NCBI RefSeq assembly: GCF_900156625.1
Contig: NZ_FTOB01000002.1
Span: 366,275 to 430,274, forward strand
Length of the DNA stretch: 64,000 nt
Source of the DNA: Zobellia uliginosa
Lineage (GTDB): Bacteria; Bacteroidota; Bacteroidia; Flavobacteriales; Flavobacteriaceae
Reading direction: 5' to 3'
Each line of letters begins with the position of its first letter. Within the stretch, counting starts at the first letter, position 1. Below the pieces are notes generated by a model that was not told the origin of the DNA, made no database searches, and worked only from the letters and a program-made list of their open reading frames with translations. The position numbers were made by a program, and so were the translations under genes. This document shows, piece after piece, positions 44,135 through 52,265 of this stretch.

Positions 44135-46129
44135 TTACGGCTTTGGGTTCTTTGATTTCTCCAGTTTAGCATCGTAAGCTTTCATTTTGATAATTAATTC
44201 CTTTGCTTTTTTCGGGTTTGTGGCTATAAGGTTGTTCTGTTCGGAAGCGTCTTGTTTTATATCGTATAATTTATCTACTAAATCATCACCTTTTAAATTT
44301 GCGGCATTCTTTATTCTATGGCCTTTGTATAAAAATTTATAATCACCATAGCGTATACCGTCAATTGTGCTAGTATTGGCGGAGTAGAAGTACATTTCTT
44401 TTCTAGGTGATTTGTTGGTCTTTCCACTGAAAAAATGTGACATGTCGTAACCATCAAACACTTTATTTTTAGGTAAGGAAATACCTGCGTAATTCGCTAT
44501 GGTGGGGAATAGATCCAATGAGGAGACTATCTCGTCACTAGTTGAATTGGCCTCTATTTCTCCCGGAGCCCAGATAATGGCGGGCACACGTTGGCCACCT
44601 TCATAGGTAGTAAATTTTCTGCCTTTAAGAGGTCTCGCAGACCCATGTCTGTTTGGGCCGTTGTCTGAGGTGAAAATAACCACCGTATTCTTATCTAAAC
44701 CGTTCTTTTTTAGGGTGTTTAGAATTTCGCCTACACTCCAGTCAATTTCTTGTAGCGCATCGTAATATGGGGTAGTCCCGCTACTTCCTTTAAATTTGTC
44801 ACCAACAAAGACGGGCACATGGGGAAATGAATGTGCCAAGTATAGGAAAAATGGTTTTTCTTTATTTTTTTCAATAAATGATATGGCTTCTTTGGTATAT
44901 CTTTCGGTAAGTGTTGTTTGATTGGTGGGGTATTCAATAATCTCATTGCCTCGCATTAGTGGAGGTTTGTTTTTAAGGTCTTCTTCAGGCACATTTGTTA
45001 GGTTTTTTTCTACCCTTCTGATATCTGAAAGCATCTGTTCTTGCGTGTAGTTATCGTTGAATAGTATATCTTTTGAAATATCAATACCTGGGGCAATAGA
45101 CATATTGTTACTATAGGGTATTCCATAATAACTGTCAAACCCTTGATTTAGGGGCAAATATTCTTTATCATGCCCTAAGTGCCATTTTCCCACTAATGCT
45201 GTTTGATACTCCTTTTCTTTTAGTAACTCTGCAATGGTTACCTCATCAGGGGGTAGTCCTCCTTCATTGGGTTTTGGAAATAATACTCGGGGAACACCAA
45301 CACGTTTAGGCATCCTACCCGTTAATAAAGCGGCTCTTGATGGAGAGCAGACGGATGAGGCCACATAGAAGCTAGTAAGTTTTAGACCTTCTTTGGCCAT
45401 ACGGTCAATATTTGGGGTCTGTAGGTTTCTAGAACCAAAACAGCTTAAATCTTCATACCCTTGATCATCGGTAAAGATGATAATAATGTTTTTTGACTGT
45501 GTTTCCATCTGTGTTGAGGAAAATGGGAAAGGAATGTGTGCCAATTTGGAATCGGCTTGTAGTTTCATGCATTCCCGATTTACACAATTGATATGGGGTT
45601 TGTTCTTTATGCCCTGGGGCAATTCTATGGAATAATCGAAGCCGAAGCGCTGGGTGACTTCTTCGGTCTTTGAGTAAGCATCGGGGGCACCGTTCCAAAC
45701 GCCGCCGAACCCCCATTTTCTGAAGGATGTGGTATTATAGTCCGCCTTTTTAGTATTACGGGATAGGGGTGTGGCATTAATGACGATACCGTCGTTGATC
45801 AACGGAGACCATACGCCCCAAGGGCTATTTGTGTTTCTGTAGGAGTAATTACCGGGCGTTATTGAATCTCGGGTAGGGGCACATAGGGAAGCGGGGGAGT
45901 GGGCATCGGAAAACCACATGCCTTGCCGAATGAGCTTGTTGCTATTGAGGGGTGGATCCAAGGAGGCTTTGCCCCTTCTTTCTTTGCGGTATAGACCAAT
46001 ATCGCCAAGACCGATATCATCGGCCATTGCGATTACAATATCAGGGTGGTCTTCGGCTTTCAGGAAACCGCTAATTCCCGCAAGGAAAACTAGAAAACAT
46101 AATTTTCGTATTAATGTAAATCGATTCAT
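44135..46129 (-). CDS. Chimeric double sulfatase: decayed N-terminal duplicate fused to an intact S1 sulfatase
   Basis: This 664-residue frame has two sulfatase heads. Residues 1-201 align without a gap to the sulfatase at 36253-37740 (about 49 differences), but with damaged active-site context: CAPTRDSITPGNYSYR instead of CAPTRYSMMTGNYPYR, so the conserved TG is lost. The similarity stops after HIPF (residue 201). At residue 202 a new sequence starts with what looks like the end of another signal peptide (FSSTQMETQ), followed by a complete sulfatase: FTDDQGYEDLSCFGS, C261-S-P-S-R265 with AALLTGRMPKR, KWHLGH, FTSDNGPNRHG. The first head still gives a signal peptide. The second (about 463 residues) is the probable active enzyme. 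Upstream bases to about 46168 also match the parent. Confidence 0.88.
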   Translation of the reverse strand: MNRFTLIRKLCFLVFLAGISGFLKAEDHPDIVIAMADDIGLGDIGLYRKERRGKASLDPPLNSNKLIRQGMWFSDAHSPASLCAPTRDSITPGNYSYRNTNSPWGVWSPLINDGIVINATPLSRNTKKADYNTTSFRKWGFGGVWNGAPDAYSKTEEVTQRFGFDYSIELPQGIKNKPHINCVNRECMKLQADSKLAHIPFPFSSTQMETQSKNIIIIFTDDQGYEDLSCFGSRNLQTPNIDRMAKEGLKLTSFYVASSVCSPSRAALLTGRMPKRVGVPRVLFPKPNEGGLPPDEVTIAELLKEKEYQTALVGKWHLGHDKEYLPLNQGFDSYYGIPYSNNMSIAPGIDISKDILFNDNYTQEQMLSDIRRVEKNLTNVPEEDLKNKPPLMRGNEIIEYPTNQTTLTERYTKEAISFIEKNKEKPFFLYLAHSFPHVPVFVGDKFKGSSGTTPYYDALQEIDWSVGEILNTLKKNGLDKNTVVIFTSDNGPNRHGSARPLKGRKFTTYEGGQRVPAIIWAPGEIEANSTSDEIVSSLDLFPTIANYAGISLPKNKVFDGYDMSHFFSGKTNKSPRKEMYFYSANTSTIDGIRYGDYKFLYKGHRIKNAANLKGDDLVDKLYDIKQDASEQNNLIATNPKKAKELIIKMKAYDAKLEKSKNPKP

Positions 46130-46350
46130 AGTGTTCTATATTTTGAAACAGTGCTTTGGTCCTTACTATTTTTTGTGTTTCCCCTTCTTAGTAGGTTTTA
46201 AATAGTCCTTTTTCAAAACCTTCAATAAAACGTGTAATAGCCCCAAGATTTTTTTTCTTGTATCTTGGGGCATTTGTTTTCCAACACCTTTATTCGCCTA
46301 GGCATCTTCTACAATGTCATTGTAATTCGATGTTGTCAACCAACTCTGGA
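46130..46350. other. Intergenic region with duplicated leader, decayed sulfatase tail and hairpin
   Basis: The first about 35 bp after the chimera start match the leader of the 36253 sulfatase gene. Bases 46166-46230 read on the minus strand as a C-terminal tail ending LKPTKKGKHKK and a stop, resembling LKPIEERQ at the end of the 39311 sulfatase, without an intact gene upstream. A perfect 10-bp inverted repeat GCCCCAAGAT (46240-46249) and ATCTTGGGGC (46262-46271) lies beyond; it may end transcription from the beta-helix gene. The rest shows nothing clear. Confidence 0.45.
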
Positions 46351-48024
46351 TTAGATTTTATTAGAGCGGTCTATGATCAATTTTTGCGATTTTTTATTTC
46401 CATGCTTTGTTTTGACTATCAACACGTATATACCTGGGGTAAACTCCCTTACGTCAATGGTTTTATTCGGTATTTTTTCAGATTTTATAACTTTTAGTAC
46501 TTGTCCTGATACGGTCAGGATTACAACGGAGTAATCGGTAAGTTCCGTAGTAAGGGTTATGGTGTTTTTTGCCGGGTTTGGATAAAACAGTGTTTCTTCG
46601 TTAACAACCTCGTTTTTAGAAGCCTTGTTTTCTTCTTCGATAACGATTGGCTTTTGCAACCGAATAGGGGCTTTGTCAAAATTGACATCCAAAATATCAA
46701 CATTGGTCTTTACAATGTTCTGGCCTGCTTTGATTAGCACATTTCCCGTTCCTTCATCATTTCCACCAAAGGATATTTTTTTAGTGTTTGCATTGCCACC
46801 AATAAAATTGTTCAACTTGATTGCACCTCCCTTTTTGACTCCGATTTTTATATTTTCTCCCTCATTGATCGTGATGTACTTTGCAATTTTTGTAGAAGAA
46901 TTGAAGGTGTTTCCGGCAATGTAGATGTTTCTAGGGCCATATGCATGTACATCTCGTTTACAATCTTTGTTAATGTGCCCTGTTTTCGCACATTTGGTAT
47001 TCGCCCTCCTTTCATTACTTCCGTATACATTATATGTCCATGTTTTGTACGTATCGGAGGGCCGTGACTGGGTTACCCTTTTATGTCCCTCGGTACCGTT
47101 TATATGGATGTAGGTATATGGTCGGGATACCGTATTGGACATGGAGAAGGTATTGTTGTAAATTTCGATGTTCTTGGTAAACTGTTCCATATGAATAGGT
47201 TGGCAGCCTCCTCCTGCATCATCCGTCATACCCGCGAATGTATTCCTTCGTATAATCACATCTTTTGTTTGAACCATTGCGATATGAAATTGTTTGCTCT
47301 TTTCAAACGTACAATTTTCAATGATCGAGCCGTTTAAGCTTGTGCTTTCGGTATACCTTCTTCCCGTGCCATCACCACTGTCTTCCCTATCGTTTCCATT
47401 ATCCGATGAAATGGCGGTCTCATAACCTTTCTTAAAGATACAGCCATCAATCAGTACTTTATCAACACTTAAAACGACTTCTCCTCCTCGTTTGTTCGTG
47501 TTCCGATTAAAAATTTGGACAGGCATAAATTCTATGTTCGAAAAAATACAGTTTTTTAAAACCAAGCCATCGGTAGCGTAAGCGGTAATCGCAGTAATGG
47601 CATTCCAGAGGGAATTGGTGAATTCTACATTTTTAAATTGATGTCCCTTGCTCTTATTAAAGCGAAATATAGTATTGCCCCAACTTTTTTGGTTTTTTCC
47701 TCCATCTAGGGTCAGGTCTGATATTTTATAATTATTGCCCTTAGCATCGATTAAGGCCCCTTTTTTAGAGGTGAGTTGAAGTATGGTTTTGTTTTTGCCG
47801 CTTCCCTTTAAGATTAATCCATCATTTTCCAAAGTCATGGTTTTGGAAAATTTATACACTCCTTCGGGAAAGATTATTTTTTTTGTTACACCATCATTTC
47901 CCCATGCAATAATCTGGTCTATATCGTTAACATCGGCGGTTTCGGTTTGGGCCCAGCCATGATATATATTTCCTAGGAATAATAGTACTGCCGTAGCCAA
48001 TCTAATTTGTTTTAAATTATGCAT
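46351..48024 (-). CDS. Secreted right-handed beta-helix protein with type IX secretion tail
   Basis: This 557-residue protein has a signal peptide ending near YHGWAQ (about 26). A pectate-lyase-type parallel beta-helix follows (IIFPEGVYKFSKTMTLENDGLILKG, ISDLTLDGG, FKNVEFTNSLWNAITAI, LKNCIFSNIEFMPVQI, IENCTFEKS, NNTFSMSN). The last about 80 residues start LFYPNPAKNTITL and end GIYVLIVKTKHGNKKSQKLII, a typical Por/type IX sorting domain for export to the cell surface. It is the only gene in the window with such a tail. The beta-helix fold is used by polysaccharide lyases and carrageenases (GH82, GH28, PL6); I cannot assign a family. It may be a backbone-cutting surface enzyme. Confidence 0.82.
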   Translation of the reverse strand: MHNLKQIRLATAVLLFLGNIYHGWAQTETADVNDIDQIIAWGNDGVTKKIIFPEGVYKFSKTMTLENDGLILKGSGKNKTILQLTSKKGALIDAKGNNYKISDLTLDGGKNQKSWGNTIFRFNKSKGHQFKNVEFTNSLWNAITAITAYATDGLVLKNCIFSNIEFMPVQIFNRNTNKRGGEVVLSVDKVLIDGCIFKKGYETAISSDNGNDREDSGDGTGRRYTESTSLNGSIIENCTFEKSKQFHIAMVQTKDVIIRRNTFAGMTDDAGGGCQPIHMEQFTKNIEIYNNTFSMSNTVSRPYTYIHINGTEGHKRVTQSRPSDTYKTWTYNVYGSNERRANTKCAKTGHINKDCKRDVHAYGPRNIYIAGNTFNSSTKIAKYITINEGENIKIGVKKGGAIKLNNFIGGNANTKKISFGGNDEGTGNVLIKAGQNIVKTNVDILDVNFDKAPIRLQKPIVIEEENKASKNEVVNEETLFYPNPAKNTITLTTELTDYSVVILTVSGQVLKVIKSEKIPNKTIDVREFTPGIYVLIVKTKHGNKKSQKLIIDRSNKI

Positions 48025-48204
48025 AATCTAATTTGTTTTTGAGTTTTGTTAATTACTGTTAGCGATCAAGCACTGTTCCTTGATCATAAATTGTTGAGAT
48101 TTTTACAGATTCATTTAATTTGGGTTTATAGGTTCATAGATTTGTTTACATGATTCTATCGTAAGTTTTGGGGACTATACTATTATTTGAAATGTTTGTA
48201 GAGT
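48025..48204. promoter_or_regulatory. Intergenic region upstream of the beta-helix gene with small dyad
   Basis: An inverted repeat GATCAAG (48064-48070) and CTTGATC (48079-48085) with an 8-bp spacer lies 40 bp upstream of the beta-helix start. It has no T-run, so a regulator site is as likely as a terminator of the upstream gene. The rest is AT-rich and could hold a promoter; no clear -33/-7 pair and no gene were found. Confidence 0.4.
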
Positions 48205-50685
48205 TTAACCTTTGTTCGCTGCAAGCTTAGAGAAAGCAATAATCAGTTTCCCTTCCTTTGTTTTTCCAAGGAGTTTTCCTGCAAAATTCATATCCGTAAT
48301 TCCATTTCCAGAGCCGTCAAATTCCACGATGAGGTCCTTTCCTTTTTTTTTGGTTTTTATAACTTTTGAGCCCTTTCCAAAATCGACTTCCTCTGAAGCG
48401 CCGAATCGTAAAGAGGTAAGGTCGATATCGTTTTGGGCGTCAAAATCCGCTTCTGAATGTATCAGGACCCTTATTTTTTTTGTTGATGGGCCTATCTTCT
48501 GTTTGTTCAAGAGTTGAATGCGTTTGTGTACGGTAAGGGGAACAATGATGTTTTTTGAACTGTGTTTATCCCTGGCCAAATCATCTGCTTTTGGGACGTC
48601 TATTACGGCAAGGGAAAGATGGGGGGCCCTCCCGTATTCATCTTGTAATATATGCGGGCGCTCTAGTTTGTACCAATGGGTTCGCGTACCGTCTTCATAG
48701 GAAGTATTGTCAGGCGTATAGGCCGTACCGGGGTTGAATTTCCAATGGATGCCGTCGGGTGAGCGCAGGTAAATGGCGCGATAGTCCCAAAATGCATTGA
48801 TGATCATATGGTACTGTACTTCATCTTTCCAAAGTACCGGGTCTTCGTAATTGGAGTTTCTATATTTTTCGGGAATAATGGGGTTGTATCGAATCTGGTC
48901 GGTCAGTACGGTATAGGGGCCGAGTGGGTCGTCTGTGACACTGCGCATCATTTCCCCGGCCTTGGTTACAAATAGAAAGCGGCCATCTTTTAACTGAACG
49001 CCTGACAAGTTGCGGTAATACCGGTATGAAAGTTTTTCGTCTTCATTGCTGCTTTTCCAATCGACGGTCATGGTTCCCAAACGCTTCCATGGGCCGTTCA
49101 TGGTCTTGGAGGTGAACAGGGTCGCTTCCCAATCTATCAAGGAATACAGCATATATGTGCCGTCGTTCAATAGAATTATATCGGGATTATGGCCTAGTCC
49201 ATTATGAAAACCATAGGCGGTATCTTCTTTTACTTTGTAGGGTCCGGTCGGTGTTTCGGAGATCACATGGGCCACCGTTGAGTTGGGCCATTCCCAATGG
49301 CCTTTGGTTGCGTTTGCGGGCCATCGGGTAACCAGCATATGGTATTTGTTGTCTTGGTCTTTTACCGGTCTGCCGCCCCAATAGCTCCACTCGGGATCTT
49401 CTATACCGTTATCAGGGTCACGGGGCAAAACGCCTTCTGCCCCCCAAAGATCGCTTCGTAGGTCTTTATGTATGGGTATAGGTAGAATAAGGTCGCTAAA
49501 CGAAGTGCCGGATACCGCTTTTACTTTGGCCCTTAGCAGTTGTGAGGCTTTACTCTTATTTCCTGAATGATCGTGGGCGAAGACCACATACGAGTTATAG
49601 TCCTCTTTTTTCGGAGTAAAATCAACATATTGGGTACTCGTAAGATCATGGGCAATCTGGCGAAGCTGATTGCCTTCGGAATCTCCTCTGTAAACCGAAT
49701 AATAGGCCACATCAACATCGATACTTTTGTTCCACTCCAGTTTAATTTCAGTGTCAAGGGCCTTAATTTTTAGGGCAGTTGGAGGTGCGGGTGCGTCACT
49801 GTCTATTTTTTTAAGGAGCACTTTGTTAGAACCCGCAGATTCTGAAGTGTCGAGGCGGGTTACGACATAGCTATATGACATACCGTTGATAAGGTCTGTA
49901 TCGGTAAAACTAAGATCAGCGGTCGTGGTCAGTTTGTTGTACGCTTCGCTTTTTCCTCTGCTTCGGTAAACCGAAAACTTGCTGTCTGAATGCGCTTTTT
50001 TATCCGTCCAATCCAAACGGATGCCGTCGGCCACTATTTTTCCCGAAAGGCTAGGACCTTCTTTTTCGGGAGCTTTTACGCTAAGGTTGACATAATCTAG
50101 AAAAACTTTAACGTCTTCACTGGAATAAAATACGACCCGAACACGGGGAGGTCCCGCCATTACGTCTTTTTGGGTTATGGTATAGGTGCCTGAAAAATGT
50201 TCAACGGTTTTGTCCGACCCTATGAGTTTTACTTTCTCGGCTAAGATGCGCTCTTGTTCACCGAAGAATAGGAGTAAGGAAAGGGAACCCTTGCTGATGT
50301 ATTCCAAATCGGCCCCAAGGCTCCAGTTCAATTCATCGCCCACCTTTAGGTCTTGATAACCAGGGGTGGTGTTCAAGGGCTTGGAATCGATATAGGCATA
50401 ATCGAAAGAGCTAAAATAGCGACCGGCGAAAAGACCCATAGAATGTCCTTCTTTTTGAGGTTCCATAGAGGGGGTCCAGAATGGGGATTGCAATCCGAGG
50501 CGCCAAGAACCGGACTGTATCAAATTAAAATCACCATCGTTTACATTGGGGTAGGGGGCGTTGTCCCCAAGGAGAACAATTTGTGCCGATAAGCCCAAAT
50601 GGCAAAAAAGAAGCAAAACAATTGACAGAAAAGTATATGCAGGGGTACTTTTTTCTTTTTTCCGATGGTGATTTAGATGTCTCAT
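48205..50685 (-). CDS. Multidomain GH43-like beta-propeller protein with N-terminal binding domain and two FN3 modules
   Basis: This 826-residue exported protein has a signal peptide ending near LGLSAQ (about 35). Residues about 36-205 form a galactose-binding-like sandwich (FNLIQSGSWRLGLQSPFW to VFLDYVNLSVKA). Two fibronectin-III modules follow (about 208-295 and 298-390), then a five-bladed propeller (about 400-700) with GGRPVKDQDNKYHMLVTRWP, GLGHNPDIILLNDGTYMLYS and NYEDPVLWKDEVQYHMIINAFWD. A short beta domain closes it. Blade patterns resemble the 384-residue protein at 2230-3384. This suggests a related GH43/GH117-clan hydrolase family that I cannot name. It lies 47 bp after the GH29 gene. 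Confidence 0.78.
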   Translation of the reverse strand: MRHLNHHRKKEKSTPAYTFLSIVLLLFCHLGLSAQIVLLGDNAPYPNVNDGDFNLIQSGSWRLGLQSPFWTPSMEPQKEGHSMGLFAGRYFSSFDYAYIDSKPLNTTPGYQDLKVGDELNWSLGADLEYISKGSLSLLLFFGEQERILAEKVKLIGSDKTVEHFSGTYTITQKDVMAGPPRVRVVFYSSEDVKVFLDYVNLSVKAPEKEGPSLSGKIVADGIRLDWTDKKAHSDSKFSVYRSRGKSEAYNKLTTTADLSFTDTDLINGMSYSYVVTRLDTSESAGSNKVLLKKIDSDAPAPPTALKIKALDTEIKLEWNKSIDVDVAYYSVYRGDSEGNQLRQIAHDLTSTQYVDFTPKKEDYNSYVVFAHDHSGNKSKASQLLRAKVKAVSGTSFSDLILPIPIHKDLRSDLWGAEGVLPRDPDNGIEDPEWSYWGGRPVKDQDNKYHMLVTRWPANATKGHWEWPNSTVAHVISETPTGPYKVKEDTAYGFHNGLGHNPDIILLNDGTYMLYSLIDWEATLFTSKTMNGPWKRLGTMTVDWKSSNEDEKLSYRYYRNLSGVQLKDGRFLFVTKAGEMMRSVTDDPLGPYTVLTDQIRYNPIIPEKYRNSNYEDPVLWKDEVQYHMIINAFWDYRAIYLRSPDGIHWKFNPGTAYTPDNTSYEDGTRTHWYKLERPHILQDEYGRAPHLSLAVIDVPKADDLARDKHSSKNIIVPLTVHKRIQLLNKQKIGPSTKKIRVLIHSEADFDAQNDIDLTSLRFGASEEVDFGKGSKVIKTKKKGKDLIVEFDGSGNGITDMNFAGKLLGKTKEGKLIIAFSKLAANKG

Positions 50686-50732
50686 TTTCTGTGTTACTAT
50701 ATTAGTGTTCTATTACTTTTGAGCGAGAAAAT

Positions 50733-52265
50733 TTAACGGCGCTCAATTTTTAGCACATAGGCAAAATTGCAGGGTTTTTGTTTCGGAAATTGAACGACAA
50801 GCCCTTCCACTTTCTGTTCCCATTTGATGCTTTCATTGCATCCCAACATTGAAATATTTTTGATGTCTCCGGGATAGAGTTTCCCCTTGCTGCCTAATGT
50901 TCTAATGGTAATTTGTTTCCCTGGCCATTCCATACAGATAGCGTACAAATTTTTTCCGTTTTGGGTAAACCGAATATCTTCTGAAGTGTATTTAGGAATC
51001 AATTCCCCCCGGTTTTTTCCTTGTCCGTGATGGCCGGGATTGGTTACTTCCGTAGGTCCTTCGCCATAAAATATCCAGGGCATGGTGTTGTAGATGGCTT
51101 CCCCGTTTATTTTCAACCAATCACCCATGGCATATAGTTCCTTTTTGGTTTCCTCTGGAAAACTACCATCTGCTTTTGGGGGCACGTTTAGAAGCATTCT
51201 GCCATTCTTACTGGTCATATCAATTAACATATCAATCAATGTTCCAGCCTCTTTAACCTTGTTTGCCGGATTATAAAACCAAGGACTAGGCCATTCAAAG
51301 TGGCGTTGCATATTAATATCCGCCATCCATGGGTCGTATTGCATTCCCAGCAGGTTCCCATCTTCGATATCGCGAATTCCTATTCCCGGTGGAATATCAT
51401 GGGTCTTATAAAATACTTCTACTTCTTTGCCTAATTCTAGTCCCTTATTGAAATAATCACGGATCAATTTTTGCTGATAACTTTCCGGTACACTGATCAG
51501 TTCATTATCACCTTCCGGTAACAGGCGGCCACGGTCTGTGTACTTTTTTAATTCGCCTTTCACGGTTCCCCCAAAGCCGGTATCAAACCAAATCATGTCC
51601 GGTTCGTATTTGTTGATAGCTTCTGAAATACGGTCAAACCAAGCCTGGAAAATGACTTCTGCTGTTCGGCCTTTATTTGCAGTGGCGTATTTTGAATTGT
51701 CTTCGTAGGGGTCGAGATAAGTTGAGTTTTCCTTGGATAATCGGCCCCACATACGGCTCCAAAAATCACCCGTATGGAAAGAGGATATTATAGGCATATT
51801 ACGTTTACGGAGTTCTTTTGCCAGGCTTCCGTATATGTCTACTTTAGGTCCTTTATTTAGGGAATTCCAATCGGTAATATCGCTATCCCAATTTACGACC
51901 CCGCTACCGTGCCATGCTACGGGCCCGCCGAACTGGGCGCCTGCATCCTGTATCAAATCGACCCATTTTTTAGCATCGAAATTTTCGCCTTTCCAAGCAT
52001 CAACAGCTTCAAGGACGGTCATTTCGGGGTTTTTTGAAGCTACTTGTACCGTCTGTGGCCCCCAGTGGAAATAGATTCCGAATTTCATTCCATAAAGCCA
52101 ATCGGGCGTAGTGTGCTTTTGCAAAGACGACCAATCCGCTTGATAGGGTGTAGCGGATTTTTCGTTTTTTTTAGGTGCGTTTTGGGAAAAGCCAATTACC
52201 GATGTTACGAAAAAAAGAAGGCAGGTGCATAATTTAAAAGGGAAAGAGGGGGCTAAAGGTTTCAT
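50733..52265 (-). CDS. GH29 family glycosidase (alpha-L-fucosidase-like, possibly alpha-L-galactosidase)
   Basis: The start is chosen at the ATG 52263-52265 because it gives a clean signal peptide (MKPLAPSFPFKLCTCLLFFVTS, then IGFSQ) and overlaps the upstream stop as ATGA (52262-52265). The open frame continues 24 codons further without signal features. The 510-residue protein has MKFGIYFHWGPQ, nucleophile D228 in MIWFDTGFGG, and MLIDMTSKNGRMLLNVPPKADGSFP. As in its paralogue at 34830-36209, the fucosidase KHHDGF region is replaced (AWHGSGVVNWDSD). It probably acts on alpha-linked L-galactose or a related sugar. It is coupled to the DUF4038 enzyme gene. Confidence 0.87.
   Translation of the reverse strand: MKPLAPSFPFKLCTCLLFFVTSVIGFSQNAPKKNEKSATPYQADWSSLQKHTTPDWLYGMKFGIYFHWGPQTVQVASKNPEMTVLEAVDAWKGENFDAKKWVDLIQDAGAQFGGPVAWHGSGVVNWDSDITDWNSLNKGPKVDIYGSLAKELRKRNMPIISSFHTGDFWSRMWGRLSKENSTYLDPYEDNSKYATANKGRTAEVIFQAWFDRISEAINKYEPDMIWFDTGFGGTVKGELKKYTDRGRLLPEGDNELISVPESYQQKLIRDYFNKGLELGKEVEVFYKTHDIPPGIGIRDIEDGNLLGMQYDPWMADINMQRHFEWPSPWFYNPANKVKEAGTLIDMLIDMTSKNGRMLLNVPPKADGSFPEETKKELYAMGDWLKINGEAIYNTMPWIFYGEGPTEVTNPGHHGQGKNRGELIPKYTSEDIRFTQNGKNLYAICMEWPGKQITIRTLGSKGKLYPGDIKNISMLGCNESIKWEQKVEGLVVQFPKQKPCNFAYVLKIERR

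Noticed and set aside
36253-46129. The repeated sulfatase segment as an assembly artefact or an insertion sequence
   Set aside because: The copies differ at about a quarter of residues, so it is not a simple assembly duplicate, and no terminal repeats or transposase are present.
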